DNA of 64,000 bases from Mycobacterium pinniadriaticum. GTDB lineage: Bacteria; Actinomycetota; Actinomycetes; Mycobacteriales; Mycobacteriaceae. Made by a program: the position numbers and the translations under genes. Below, in pieces: positions 1-10,201 of the stretch (position 1 is the first letter of the stretch; each line of letters begins with the position of its first letter). The notes below the pieces were generated by a model. That model ran no database searches, was not told where the DNA came from, and saw only the letters and a program-made list of their open reading frames with translations. Location: positions 186,001 through 250,000 of the forward strand of contig NZ_JAPJDO010000001.1 of NCBI RefSeq assembly GCF_026242045.1, given 5' to 3'.

Positions 1-1254
1 GTGCAGCTGTGGCCGGCTGGTCAACGGCCGTGGATCGGTGGGACGCGGAAGAATTCGATTCTCGAGTTGACGCTGGACTATAACGGCTTCGGCCGTCTTG
101 ACGGCGACGAGCCGGGCAGCACCGGTTCGCCGGGCTTCATCTCGCCGATCCACCTGGGCGGCCGGACCTCGGTGCACCCGTGGGGTGATCCCGGCCCCGG
201 TCGGCTCTTCGAACCGGAACAGATCGGTGGTATCGGCTGGCTGCTTCCCGCTGCGCTTCTGTTCGCGGCGGTTCTGCTCGTGTGGCTGGCCCGTGCACCG
301 AGGCGGGACAAGCAGCGGGCCGCCGTCCTCGTGTTTGCGCTGTGGCTGCTGACGACCGCCGCGGTGTTCAGTTTCATGGCCGGGATTTTCCACGCGTATT
401 ACACGGTGGCGTTGGCGCCGGCCATCGCCGCGCTGATCGGCATCGGCGCCGCCGTCTGCTGGACGGAACGCGAAAAGATCTGGGCCAAAGCGACAATGGC
501 GGCGGCTGTGCTGCTGATGGCAGGGACGGCGGTACTGGTGCTGCATCGCCTACCCGACTATCACCCGTGGTTGAGGTGGGCCGTCCCGGGCGGTGCGGCG
601 GCGCTGCTGGCCTGGCTGGCCCTCGCTGGCAGGAGGCCGGACCTGATCCCCAGGCCCGTCGTGGCCGCGCTCGCGATGCTGGTCGCCCTCGGCGGGCCAG
701 CGGCCTATAGCCTCACGACGGTGGTACGGGGAAACGTCGGCGCGATGCCGATCGCCGGACCGGTTCCGCGCGTGGTGATCGCGATGACCAAGGGCGTCAG
801 GCCGGCCCGGCAGGCTGAGATCAAGGTGGTCGCCGGCCCCGGATTCCTCGCACCGCCAGGCCCTCCCCGCGGCCGGATGCATCTGGTGGGGTGCACGCTG
901 CTGGATTCCGGGGTACCCGACCAGCGCCTGGTCGACCTGCTCGACGCGAATGCCGATCGTTACACCTGGGTGGGCGCCACCGTCGGGTCGGTGTGCGCGG
1001 CCGGCTATCAACTGGCCAGCGGACACCCGGTGATGCCGATCGGCGGCTTCAACGGCACGGATCCGTCACCGGCGCCCGATGCCTTCCTTCGCCTCGTGCT
1101 GTCCAAGCGGATCCACTATTTCATCGTCACCAACCCGATCCATGAGGACAGGTGGGGGCACCTGGACACCAATGCGTTGATCCAGCAGTGGGTTCAGCGC
1201 AACTTCACCCCGATGCACGTCGGCCGGGTGCTGATCTACGACCTGACGGCCTAG
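1..1254 (+). CDS. Membrane glycosyltransferase, GT39/ArnT-like (5'-truncated by window edge)
   Basis: The reading frame is open from the first base, so only the C-terminal 417 residues are visible and the GTG at base 1 is not a credible start. About six hydrophobic helices lie between residues 78 and 240 (for example GWLLPAALLFAAVLLVWLA). A roughly 175-residue soluble tail follows. The segments WIGGTRKNSILEL and FHAYYTVALAPAIAAL resemble the C-terminal part of mycobacterial ArnT/YkcB-like glycosyltransferases, which transfer sugars from polyprenyl-phosphate donors at the outer membrane face. The catalytic N-terminal loop is outside the window. The gene ends one base before the convergent SDR gene, so no separate terminator fits. 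Substrate unknown. Confidence 0.75.
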   Translation: MQLWPAGQRPWIGGTRKNSILELTLDYNGFGRLDGDEPGSTGSPGFISPIHLGGRTSVHPWGDPGPGRLFEPEQIGGIGWLLPAALLFAAVLLVWLARAPRRDKQRAAVLVFALWLLTTAAVFSFMAGIFHAYYTVALAPAIAALIGIGAAVCWTEREKIWAKATMAAAVLLMAGTAVLVLHRLPDYHPWLRWAVPGGAAALLAWLALAGRRPDLIPRPVVAALAMLVALGGPAAYSLTTVVRGNVGAMPIAGPVPRVVIAMTKGVRPARQAEIKVVAGPGFLAPPGPPRGRMHLVGCTLLDSGVPDQRLVDLLDANADRYTWVGATVGSVCAAGYQLASGHPVMPIGGFNGTDPSPAPDAFLRLVLSKRIHYFIVTNPIHEDRWGHLDTNALIQQWVQRNFTPMHVGRVLIYDLTA

Positions 1255-1255
1255 G

Positions 1256-2125
1256 TCAGGCCAGCATGGCCGCGATCTCGTCCAGCGACCAGGGCGGGCT
1301 GTCGTGATGATCCCGGTAGCCGATCAGGCTGGGGGAGGGTCGGTCGAAGCGCCCGACGAAGCCGCCTGCGGCGATGAAGATCTGGCCGGTGATACTCCTG
1401 GCCAGGTCGCTGACGAGGTAGCCGTACATCGGGGCGACGTACTCGGGGGGTGCGGCGTCCAACGCGCCTTGTGCGCTGACCTCGTCGAGCAGGCCACGCT
1501 GACGCAGCGACGCGATCTGTTCCTCGAATTCCGGCCCGGTGGACAGCCTTGTCTTCGCCCCGGGACACACCACATTCGCGCGAACCCCATACTCGGCCAA
1601 CTCCGCGGCGATCGCCATCGTCAGACCGTTCACCCCGCCCTTGCCGGCCGGGTATCCGGTGCCGCCGTAGTCACCCAGGAATGCAAAGGAACTCGTGTTG
1701 ACGATGGCGCCGCGTCCCCTGGCCACCATCTTCGGCGCCACGGCGCGGCAGGTGGCGAACGTCGTGATCAGGTGGACGTCGATCAGCCGGCGGAACTCGT
1801 CAGTGGTGACGTTCAGTATCGACGATCCGGGGGGCTCGGGTGCCCCCGCACAGTTGACCAAAGCGTCGACCGCACCGAATTCCTTCTCGCACAGGGCGAT
1901 CAGATCCTGCGCCACCGACTCTTCAGCGGCCGAGCCGGCGTGCGAGAGGGCCGCGCCACCGGCTGAGGTGATGGACGAGACGGTTGCGTCAACCGCCGCC
2001 GCGTCGCGGCCGTTGACCACCACACCGGCGCCACAGCCGGCCAGCAGTGCCGAGACGGCTGCGCCGATACCCCGCGAACCGCCGACGACGACGGTTCCGA
2101 ACCCTTCGAGCGGCCGGTCGCTCAC
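1256..2125 (-). CDS. SDR family NAD(P)-dependent oxidoreductase
   Basis: A 289-residue classical short-chain dehydrogenase. The dinucleotide motif GGSRGIGA spans residues 15-22, NCAG is near residues 91-94, the likely catalytic serines are S145/S146 in NTSSF, and Y158 and K162 form a YxxGK (not the commoner YxxSK) signature. The GTG start overlaps the stop of the upstream NTF2-like gene by four bases (GTGA), so translation is probably coupled. It is the last gene of the adhB operon, which suggests redox modification of the same hydroxy or keto substrate. The C-terminal extension after the usual TGQ(I/V) segment is longer than in minimal SDRs. Substrate not predictable. Confidence 0.85.
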   Translation of the reverse strand: MSDRPLEGFGTVVVGGSRGIGAAVSALLAGCGAGVVVNGRDAAAVDATVSSITSAGGAALSHAGSAAEESVAQDLIALCEKEFGAVDALVNCAGAPEPPGSSILNVTTDEFRRLIDVHLITTFATCRAVAPKMVARGRGAIVNTSSFAFLGDYGGTGYPAGKGGVNGLTMAIAAELAEYGVRANVVCPGAKTRLSTGPEFEEQIASLRQRGLLDEVSAQGALDAAPPEYVAPMYGYLVSDLARSITGQIFIAAGGFVGRFDRPSPSLIGYRDHHDSPPWSLDEIAAMLA

Positions 2126-2553
2126 TGCTCGGCTGGGGCCTGACCGAACTGCATGCCGTCCATGTTCCAGTAGCCGCGCATGTTGCTGATCAGACCGGCC
2201 TCGTTGACCCGGTAGGTGAACACACCGCGCACCGTGCTGGTGAGCCCGCCCTCGAACTGGCTGCGCAACACCAGGATATGAGCCACCTCGTTGGGGGAAC
2301 TCGACGGGAAGGTCTCCTCGCAGGTGACGCGAAGGTTGTTGATCGCGATGTTGGCGTCGTAGAACTCCGCAACGGCGTCCTTACCCCGCACACCCTGGCC
2401 GTCGGGATTCGTGATGGCCTGACCGATCGGATCCTCGATCACGACGTCGGGCGCCATCAGGGCCAGCCAGCCCGCCCGGTCGTGCGACATCACGCACTTC
2501 CAGGACGCCTGCGACGCGGCCAGCGCCGGTGTCTGCTCAGTGGTGGTGGACAT
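2122..2553 (-). CDS. NTF2-like / ketosteroid-isomerase-like protein (Rv0760c-type)
   Basis: A 143-residue single-domain protein of the SnoaL/NTF2 fold. The core matches my memory of M. tuberculosis Rv0760c closely: ALIASQ-like N-terminus, AHDREGWLALMADDVVIEDPIG-type stretch, TCEETFPSSSP and RGVFTYRVN. Rv0760c is known as a steroid-binding protein resembling delta5-3-ketosteroid isomerase, with weak or no isomerase activity. A GGAGAGGAACC ribosome-binding site precedes ATG 2553. The gene starts 18 bases after the flavoprotein stop and overlaps the SDR, placing it inside the adhB operon behind a KstR-like operator. This supports a role in steroid or polycyclic ligand handling. Confidence 0.85.
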   Translation of the reverse strand: MSTTTEQTPALAASQASWKCVMSHDRAGWLALMAPDVVIEDPIGQAITNPDGQGVRGKDAVAEFYDANIAINNLRVTCEETFPSSSPNEVAHILVLRSQFEGGLTSTVRGVFTYRVNEAGLISNMRGYWNMDGMQFGQAPAEQ

Positions 2554-2571
2554 GGTTCCTCTCCTTCGTTG

Positions 2572-4626
2572 TCAGATACTGCAGGCGGCGCGAGCGCCAT
2601 CTTCGGTGGCTTTTCGGATCAATCCCAAACCAGTGCAGTCCCCGACGGCGTGCACCTTGGCGCCGGGCAGCCGGTCGGTGACGGCGTCGAACAGTGCGGT
2701 GTCGGCCTCGGGGTGTCCGGCGACGATCACGCTGTCGGCGGCCACCTCTCGTGGGGTCCCGCCGTACGGGGTGAACGCCACAGCGCCGTCGGTGATCCGG
2801 TGCACCTCCGTCCGGACGTGCACCGGCACCGCCAGGCGGTCGAGCCGGTCCATGTGCTCGGTGCGACGTTTGAGCCCGATCTCGGGGGCGATCGTCCGGT
2901 CCGATTCCAACACGGTGACGAATCGTCCCCGGGCGGCGAGGAATTCGGCCAGTTCTACCGCGACGAGGTCGCCGCCGACGATGACCACGCGACGACCCAG
3001 CGGCAGCCAGGCCCGACTCGCCAGCCGAACCGAGGCGGGCTGGACGAGGCGTTGTGCCCGGCCGGAGAGCACCGCCGCGCCGAGTCGCTGCCAGGCCGGC
3101 TGTCGGGGGTCGGCGTGCCCGGCCAATAGCTCACGAAGCGCGGGTCCGCTGTGCACGCTCCGGTGGTGGTCCCCGTCGATCGGGGGAACCACGACCGTGG
3201 CGCCGGTGGCCACGATCACGGCGTCAGGGTCCATGGCGACGATCTCGTCCGCCTCGACCGGGTGAGACAGTTCCACGGCCACTGAGCTGCGCGCGATTTC
3301 GCCACGAAGATACCGTAGAAACGGTTCGTTCTCCGGATGCAGGATCGACGCCCACACCAACGCCCCGCCCAGCTGCCCGTTGCGCTCGAACAAGCTGACG
3401 TGGTGTCCACGTTCGGCAGCCACCCGGGCGGCTTCCAGACCACCGGGGCCGCCGCCGATCACCACGACGCGTTTGCGGTGCGTGACGGGACGCACCGCCA
3501 GCTCCCGTTCCTTGCCGGTACGGGGGTTGACCGCGCAGTCGACGGAGAATCGCTGTTCCATCGCATCGATGCAGTTCTCGCAGGAAATGCAGCGGCGAAC
3601 CCGGTCGGCTTGTCCGGTCTGAAGTTTGGCCGCCAGGTCGGGATCGGCCAGCATCGGCCGCCCCATGGCGACGAAATCGGCCCGGCCCTCGGCGAGGATC
3701 TGTTCGGCTCGCACCGGATCGTGGATGCGGCCGACGACGATCACCGGTACGTCCACCACCTGCTTGACCGCGGCCGCCGCACCGACGTTGAGCGCATCCC
3801 CGTCGTCGGCGGCGTTGACCATGCCGGTGACCAGACGGTCGATGACCCCGCCGCTGACGTGGAAGGCGTCCACCCCGGCGTCCACCAGTTGCGGTGCCAC
3901 CTGGGCGGTTTCGTAGCTCGGGCGGCCGCCGGCCACCCGTTCGTAGCCGGAAATCCGCAGCGTGATCGGCAGCGCGTCGCCGATCTCGGACCGGATGGCC
4001 GCCAGCGTCCGCAGCACCACGCGGACCCGCCCGCCGACCGAGTCGCCCCGATAGTCATCAGTGCGCCGGTTGCGTTGTGGGGCGAGAAAGGATCCCAGGA
4101 ACATGTAGCCGTGCGCGGCGTGGAGTTCGATGCCGTCGTAGCCGGCCTCGGCAGCCCGCCGCACCGCGGCCTTGAACAAGTCGATGATCTCGGTCAGCTG
4201 GGCGGTGGTCACCTCGGCCGACGGGCGGCCGGTGAGGTAGGACGGAATGACCGATGGGCCCAGCGAGGTGACCCCGTGCATCTCCGGACCCAGTCCGTCG
4301 GGGCCGGCGTGGACGATCTGGGGCTGGATCTTGGCGCCGTGCTCGTGTACCGAATCGACCAGCGCTCGGTGGGCACCGACTGCTTCGTCGGTGCCCAAGT
4401 GCAGGCCCCCGGGTGTCTCGGGATGGCGGTGGTCGATGCCGGTGGCTCCGACGGTGATCAGACCGACCCCGCCCTTGGCGCGGGCGGCGAAGTAGTCGCG
4501 GGTGCGTTCCGACGGCAGGCCGTCCGGGGTGCCGTACATGGTCTCCATCGGAGACATCACGAGCCGATTGCGCAATGTCATCGGGCCGATCCGCCCGGGG
4601 CGCAACAGGTTCGGGAAGGTGCTCAT
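2572..4626 (-). CDS. FAD/FMN/4Fe-4S oxidoreductase, old-yellow-enzyme/2,4-dienoyl-CoA reductase family
   Basis: A 684-residue multidomain flavoenzyme. An N-terminal OYE TIM barrel (about residues 1-340: FPNLLRPGRIGPMTLRNR, HAAHGYM) is followed by a 4Fe-4S cysteine cluster (RRCISCENC ... DCAVNP) and C-terminal FAD/NAD(P) domains with VVVIGGGPGGLEAA. This layout is that of FadH-type dienoyl-CoA reductases, trimethylamine dehydrogenase and bile-acid/steroid enoate reductases. I chose ATG 4626 because the family N-terminus begins there. The upstream in-frame extension to 4698 looks non-coding. The nearest GGAG lies 17 bases upstream, so initiation may be weak or coupled. Likely reduces an enone or dienoyl substrate of the adhB operon. 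Confidence 0.85.
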   Translation of the reverse strand: MSTFPNLLRPGRIGPMTLRNRLVMSPMETMYGTPDGLPSERTRDYFAARAKGGVGLITVGATGIDHRHPETPGGLHLGTDEAVGAHRALVDSVHEHGAKIQPQIVHAGPDGLGPEMHGVTSLGPSVIPSYLTGRPSAEVTTAQLTEIIDLFKAAVRRAAEAGYDGIELHAAHGYMFLGSFLAPQRNRRTDDYRGDSVGGRVRVVLRTLAAIRSEIGDALPITLRISGYERVAGGRPSYETAQVAPQLVDAGVDAFHVSGGVIDRLVTGMVNAADDGDALNVGAAAAVKQVVDVPVIVVGRIHDPVRAEQILAEGRADFVAMGRPMLADPDLAAKLQTGQADRVRRCISCENCIDAMEQRFSVDCAVNPRTGKERELAVRPVTHRKRVVVIGGGPGGLEAARVAAERGHHVSLFERNGQLGGALVWASILHPENEPFLRYLRGEIARSSVAVELSHPVEADEIVAMDPDAVIVATGATVVVPPIDGDHHRSVHSGPALRELLAGHADPRQPAWQRLGAAVLSGRAQRLVQPASVRLASRAWLPLGRRVVIVGGDLVAVELAEFLAARGRFVTVLESDRTIAPEIGLKRRTEHMDRLDRLAVPVHVRTEVHRITDGAVAFTPYGGTPREVAADSVIVAGHPEADTALFDAVTDRLPGAKVHAVGDCTGLGLIRKATEDGARAACSI

Positions 4627-4645
4627 GCATACCGGTTCATGAGCT

Positions 4646-4687
4646 CCGGGCCGTGCCCGCGCCGGGGGCAAGGCGGACACGGCCCGG
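4646..4687 (-). terminator. Perfect 10-bp inverted repeat between adhB and the flavoprotein gene
   Basis: CCGGGCCGTG (4646-4655) pairs exactly with CACGGCCCGG (4678-4687) across a 22-base loop in the 87-bp gap between adhB and the flavoprotein. There is no U tract. It could be a partial terminator, an RNA-processing hairpin or a stability element that lowers expression of the distal genes relative to adhB. Confidence 0.45.
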
Positions 4688-4713
4688 AAGGTCCTCACAC
4701 GACACGCGGAAGG

Positions 4714-5841
4714 TCAGCGGTCCTCGTCGGTGTAGCGGATGACACCGCGGATGTTGCGGCCCTCCAGCATGTCCTGATAGCCCTCGTTGATCTGCTCGAG
4801 GCGGTACTGGCGGGTCACCATGTCATCGAGATTGAGCTTGCCGGCCTTGTACATCGACAGCAGCTGCGGGATGTCGTAGTGCGGATTGCCGCCACCGAAG
4901 ATGGTGCCCTGCAGGTTCTTCTGCATCAGCGTCAGCAGCGCCAGGTTCAGCGTCACCTGGGTGTCGAGCATGCTGCCGATCGCGGTCATCACGCATGTGC
5001 CCGACTTGGCGGTCAGGTTCATGTAGTTGTCGACGTCGGCGCCGTGCACCTCGCCGACCGTCACGATCACCTTCTTGGCCATGAAGCCCTGGGTGACCTC
5101 GGCGATGCCCGCCATCGCCGACTCGATGTCGGGGTAGACGTGGGTGGCGCCGAACTTCAGGGCCTGATCGCGCTTCCACTCCACCGGGTCGATCACGAAG
5201 ATGAATCGGGCGCCCGAGTTCACCGCACCCTGCAGAGCCGACATGCCGACGCCGCCGACACCGACGACGGCCACGTCTTCACCGGGCCGGACTTGAGCGG
5301 TGTGCACCGCCGAGCCGTAGCCGGTGGTGACGCCGCAGCCGACCAGGCAGGCCACCTCGAACGGGATGGACGGATCGATCTTCACCACCGAGGACTCGTG
5401 GACGACCATGTAGGGCGAGAAGGTGCCCAGCAGCGTCATGGGGAAGACCGGCTCGCCCTTGGCGGTGATGCGGTGGGTGCCGTCGGCGATCGCGGTGCCG
5501 GCCAGCAGACCCGCGCCCAGATCGCACAGGTTGCGCAGGCCGGCCTGACACGACGGGCATTTGCCGCACGACGGGATGAACGAGAGCACGACGTGATCTC
5601 CGACGGCGACGTCTTCGACGCCCTCGCCGACCTCCACGACGACGCCGGCGCCCTCGTGTCCACCGAGCACTGGGAAGCCCATCATCGGAATGCCGCCGGT
5701 CACCAGATGGTGGTCGGAGTGGCACATGCCCGACGCTTCCATCTGGATCTTGACCTCGCCTTTAGCGGGGTCGCCGATCTCGATTTCCTCGATCGACCAT
5801 GGCTTGTTGAACTCCCAGATGAGAGCGCCTTTTGTCTTCAC
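4714..5841 (-). CDS. adhB: NDMA-dependent (mycofactocin-type) zinc alcohol dehydrogenase AdhB
   Basis: A 375-residue medium-chain zinc dehydrogenase. Catalytic-zinc ligands C40 (GMCHSDHH) and H62-E63 (GHEGAG), structural-zinc cysteines 92, 95, 98 and 106, and the nucleotide-binding GVGGVGM are all present. The sequence fits the NDMA-dependent alcohol dehydrogenase family, whose tightly bound nicotinamide cofactor is thought to be re-oxidised through mycofactocin rather than by free NAD. It corresponds to M. tuberculosis Rv0761c. GTG 5841 is chosen over an upstream ATG because GGAGG lies six bases before it and the family N-terminus (KTKGALIWEF) starts there. First gene of its operon, with a KstR-like palindrome 82-95 bp upstream. 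Confidence 0.9.
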   Translation of the reverse strand: MKTKGALIWEFNKPWSIEEIEIGDPAKGEVKIQMEASGMCHSDHHLVTGGIPMMGFPVLGGHEGAGVVVEVGEGVEDVAVGDHVVLSFIPSCGKCPSCQAGLRNLCDLGAGLLAGTAIADGTHRITAKGEPVFPMTLLGTFSPYMVVHESSVVKIDPSIPFEVACLVGCGVTTGYGSAVHTAQVRPGEDVAVVGVGGVGMSALQGAVNSGARFIFVIDPVEWKRDQALKFGATHVYPDIESAMAGIAEVTQGFMAKKVIVTVGEVHGADVDNYMNLTAKSGTCVMTAIGSMLDTQVTLNLALLTLMQKNLQGTIFGGGNPHYDIPQLLSMYKAGKLNLDDMVTRQYRLEQINEGYQDMLEGRNIRGVIRYTDEDR

Positions 5842-5922
5842 TGCGAACCTCCACTCGCAAAACCTCGCCCCGGGCTTCTCCAAGGCGGCCGGCCAGGCCG
5901 GATAGTCAATCTAGGCCAAAGT

Positions 5923-5936
5923 TAGAACGTGTTCTT
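5923..5936. promoter_or_regulatory. KstR-like operator palindrome upstream of adhB
   Basis: TAGAACGTGTTCTT matches the published KstR consensus TnnAACnnGTTnnA at every defined base except the last (T instead of A). KstR is the TetR-family repressor of mycobacterial cholesterol catabolism. The site lies in an unusually AT-rich stretch, 82 bp before the adhB start and in the only sizeable gap between the CYP51 operon and the adhB operon. Confidence 0.65.
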
Positions 5937-6012
5937 GTTCTGTGGACCATTATGACCTCCGTCACCTCCGGGGTCACCGTCGGGGGCCGGTTTCTTGACG
6001 GCCGTCGAGTAT

Positions 6013-6561
6013 TCACCAGATCGGAACCGGGGCCTCACCGAGGGGGTAGTAGCCGGGCAGCTTCTCGCCCGCCATGCTGCGCTCGATGCGCTTCTGCATG
6101 GTCGCGGTGAGGTCGCCGGAAGAGATGAGGTTGACGAACGCCTTCTGCACGTGGCCGAAGTCGAAGAAGTCACGCTGCCACTCGATGAGCAGAGCCCCGT
6201 CTTTCTCGGTCAGCCGGAACCAACTGCCGCCGATGCCGTAGATCTCGTCGCGGGTGCCGTCGGACTTGTTGGCGATCTGCTTCCAGAAGCCGACGATCTC
6301 GTTCTGCTTCTCGTCGATCAGGACCTTCTGGTATTCGTAGACCCAATTCTCCAGGCCCTCCATCTCCAGGCCGAGCGCGACGTCGCGGATCTCGGCCTTC
6401 CCGACGCACATGACGTCTTCCTTGGGGCCGATGTTCCACCCGTAGGTGGCGTCTTCGGTATAGAACTCGGCCAGGTTCTTCCAGTCGCCGGCTTTTTCGG
6501 AGTCCTTGTTGGCCTGAAGCCAGCGCTGGACCCAGTCTTCGAGTTGTTCGCGTGACGCCAT
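6013..6561 (-). CDS. NTF2-like (SnoaL-like) protein, Rv0762c-type
   Basis: A 182-residue protein with an NTF2-like core: WKNLAEFYTEDATYGWNIGPKED-type hydrophobic/aromatic pattern and a conserved GGSWFRL strand. Position matches Rv0762c, a conserved hypothetical downstream of the CYP51 ferredoxin. ATG 6561 is supported by AAGGCGGA nine bases upstream; an upstream in-frame ATG at 6630 would lie inside the ferredoxin gene. Gap to the ferredoxin is 13 bases, so it is the last gene of the TetR-CYP123-SDR-CYP51-ferredoxin transcription unit. It may act as a ligand-binding or isomerase partner of the P450s, but no catalytic residue set can be assigned. Confidence 0.75.
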   Translation of the reverse strand: MASREQLEDWVQRWLQANKDSEKAGDWKNLAEFYTEDATYGWNIGPKEDVMCVGKAEIRDVALGLEMEGLENWVYEYQKVLIDEKQNEIVGFWKQIANKSDGTRDEIYGIGGSWFRLTEKDGALLIEWQRDFFDFGHVQKAFVNLISSGDLTATMQKRIERSMAGEKLPGYYPLGEAPVPIW

Positions 6562-6574
6562 TGTTCCGCCTTCT

Positions 6575-8134
<1,560 letters not shown>

Positions 8135-8138
<4 letters not shown>

Positions 8139-8959
8139 GACGGCATTCCTTCCTCGCCCAGAGCGAGCTTTTGGCGGTCTTTGTTGTCGGCCAGCGGAGC
8201 TTCGGGCTGGAGCTCCATGTTCGCGATGAACCCGCCGCGCGGCGTTTCCGCGACGAACGTGATGGCCCGTGCCAGGTCAGCGGCGCGCAGGAAGTAGTCG
8301 TGGCGCGCCTGCCCCCACTTGGCCCAATCCTCAAGGGCTGGGCCGATCTTCTCGGCGGGCAGGCTCCAGCCCATGGACGTCTTGGTCGGGCCGGGGTGCA
8401 CGATCGAGGCCCGCACGCCGGTGCCCTCCAGCTCCATTTGGAAGTTGGTCACCATCGCGACCAGTGCGGCCTTGGCCGCGCCGTAGGCGCCCATGTGGGG
8501 GCGCTGGCGCAGCGAGACGTCGGAGCCGACGAAGATGAGGTCGCCGCGCTGGCGCTCCAGCATGCCGGGGAGAACGGCGCTGGCCAGCCGGAACGCACCG
8601 ACCAGGTGGATCTGCAGCTGGGAGTCGAACTCATCGCTGGTGATCTCGTCGAGCTTGCCGAAGTAGGTGTCACCGGCGCCGGCGACCAGCACCTCGATAT
8701 CTCCGAGTGCCTCAGTCGACTGTGCGACAAATGCTTTCACCGAATTGGGGTCGGTCACGTCGAGGTGAAAGCCGACGGCTTCGCCGCCCTCGGCGTTGAT
8801 CTTGCCGACGATGTCGGCGAGCTTCTCCACACGCCGCGCACCCAGTGCGACCGGGAACCCGTGAGCGGCGAGCTCGAAGGCGGTGGCCTCTCCGATACCG
8901 GACGAGGCGCCGGCGACGATGGCGGGCCTGCGGTCGGGAAGGGGAGCAAAACGTGGCAT
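8135..8959 (-). CDS. SDR family oxidoreductase between CYP123 and CYP51 (Rv0765c-type)
   Basis: A 274-residue classical SDR: GASSGIGEAT near residues 17-26, catalytic Ser in FVGSDVS, YGAAK active site, and a PGPT segment after it. ATG 8959 follows the CYP123 stop by 15 bases. The C-terminus overlaps CYP51 by four bases. Its conserved place between two P450s (as in Rv0765c) suggests it oxidises or reduces the hydroxyl or ketone made or used by them. Cofactor choice and substrate cannot be read from the sequence. Confidence 0.88.
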
Positions 8960-8974
8960 ATCAACGGGATCCTT

Positions 8975-10201
8975 CTAGCGAGACTGCACTGTGATGGGCA
9001 GGTGGGCGAAACCGCGGACATTGCTGGAGTGGACGCGCACCGAATTGGCCTCGTCGACTTCGTAGCCGCGGATGCGTTTGAACAGCTCTTCCAGCGCCAC
9101 TCGTGCCTCCATGCGGGCCAGGTGGGCGCCGAGGCAGAAGTGTGCGCCGCTGCCGAAGCTCTGCAGCTTGGCGCCGATGTCGCGGCCGATGATGTAGTCG
9201 TCGGGGTTCTCGAACGCCCGCTCGTCGCGGTGGGCCGACCCGGGCAGGAGCAGCACCACATCACCGTCGGGAATGACTGTGTCGTAGAGGGTCAGCTCGC
9301 CGGCGACGGTGCGGGCCAGGATCTGGCTCGACGTGTCGTAGCGCAGCGTTTCTTCGACCCACAGCGGTACCCGGGACAGGTCGGCATACACTTCCGCGAG
9401 CTGGTCGGGGTTTTTGTGCCCCCAAAATGCCGCGTTGGCAAGCAGTTTGGTGGTGGTCTCGTTGCCGGCGATCACCATGAGGAACATGAATCCCAGCACT
9501 TCGTCGTCGGTCAGCCGGTCGCCGTCGATTTCGGCGTCCAACAGGGCCGTCGTGAGGTCCTCGGTTGGCTTCTTGCGCCGCTCCTCCACCATGGCCTGGT
9601 AGTAGACGATCAGGTTCAGCGACGCCTCGACCGCCTCCGGCGGCACGTCGGTGACACCTTCCTCACGATGCATCACGCCATCGGCCCAGGCCCGAACCTG
9701 CACGCGGTCGGCTTCGGGCACCCCCATGAGTTCGGAGATGACGTCCATCGGCAGCTTGCCGGCGAATTCGTCGACGTAGTCCACGGCCTCTCCCGAGGAG
9801 GCCTTGTCGAGCATGGCGTCCAGGTGCTTCACGGCGATCTCGGTGACGCGAGGCTCCAGTTCACGAATCCGCCTCGGGGTGAAGCCTTTCGAGACCAGGG
9901 TCCGCAGCCGCAGATGAGCCGGATCGTCCATCGCCAGGAAGGACATCGTCTTGGAGGCGTGCGGGCCACGAGACGCCGGATCGAGCGAGACCCCGTACTT
10001 GTTGGACAGCGTCGTACTGTTCCGGAAGCCCTGCAACACGTCCCGGTGCCGGGATACCGCCCAGAACTTCAGCTCCTCGTTGTAGTACAGCGGGGCCTCG
10101 TCGCGCAGCCGCTTGTAATACGGGTAGGGATCCTCGTGGAAGTCGTAGTCGTAGGGATCCAGCACCAGCTCGACATACCGTTCTGGCGTCTGCACATTCA
10201 T
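8975..10201 (-). CDS. cyp123: Cytochrome P450 CYP123
   Basis: A 408-residue bacterial P450. It carries the oxygen-activation motif VIAGNETTTK, ExxR in EETLRYD and the haem-binding loop FGSGAHFCLGAHLAR. Long identical stretches with remembered M. tuberculosis CYP123A1 (VLDPYDYDFHEDPYPYY, LSNKYGVSLDP, RVHSSNVRGFAHLPI) support the assignment. ATG 10201 overlaps the TetR stop by four bases, so it is likely co-transcribed and autoregulated with the repressor. The physiological substrate is unknown. The longer frame to 10441 runs inside the TetR gene and is not used. Confidence 0.93.
   Translation of the reverse strand: MNVQTPERYVELVLDPYDYDFHEDPYPYYKRLRDEAPLYYNEELKFWAVSRHRDVLQGFRNSTTLSNKYGVSLDPASRGPHASKTMSFLAMDDPAHLRLRTLVSKGFTPRRIRELEPRVTEIAVKHLDAMLDKASSGEAVDYVDEFAGKLPMDVISELMGVPEADRVQVRAWADGVMHREEGVTDVPPEAVEASLNLIVYYQAMVEERRKKPTEDLTTALLDAEIDGDRLTDDEVLGFMFLMVIAGNETTTKLLANAAFWGHKNPDQLAEVYADLSRVPLWVEETLRYDTSSQILARTVAGELTLYDTVIPDGDVVLLLPGSAHRDERAFENPDDYIIGRDIGAKLQSFGSGAHFCLGAHLARMEARVALEELFKRIRGYEVDEANSVRVHSSNVRGFAHLPITVQSR

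Noticed and set aside
1-3. GTG as start of the first gene
   Set aside because: It coincides with the window edge. The protein lacks the catalytic N-terminal half expected for the family.
3337-5925. An 862-codon open frame on the plus strand
   Set aside because: It is antisense to the flavoprotein and adhB, both of which have full sets of family motifs. The translation is His/Gly/Asp-rich, typical of antisense frames in GC-rich DNA.
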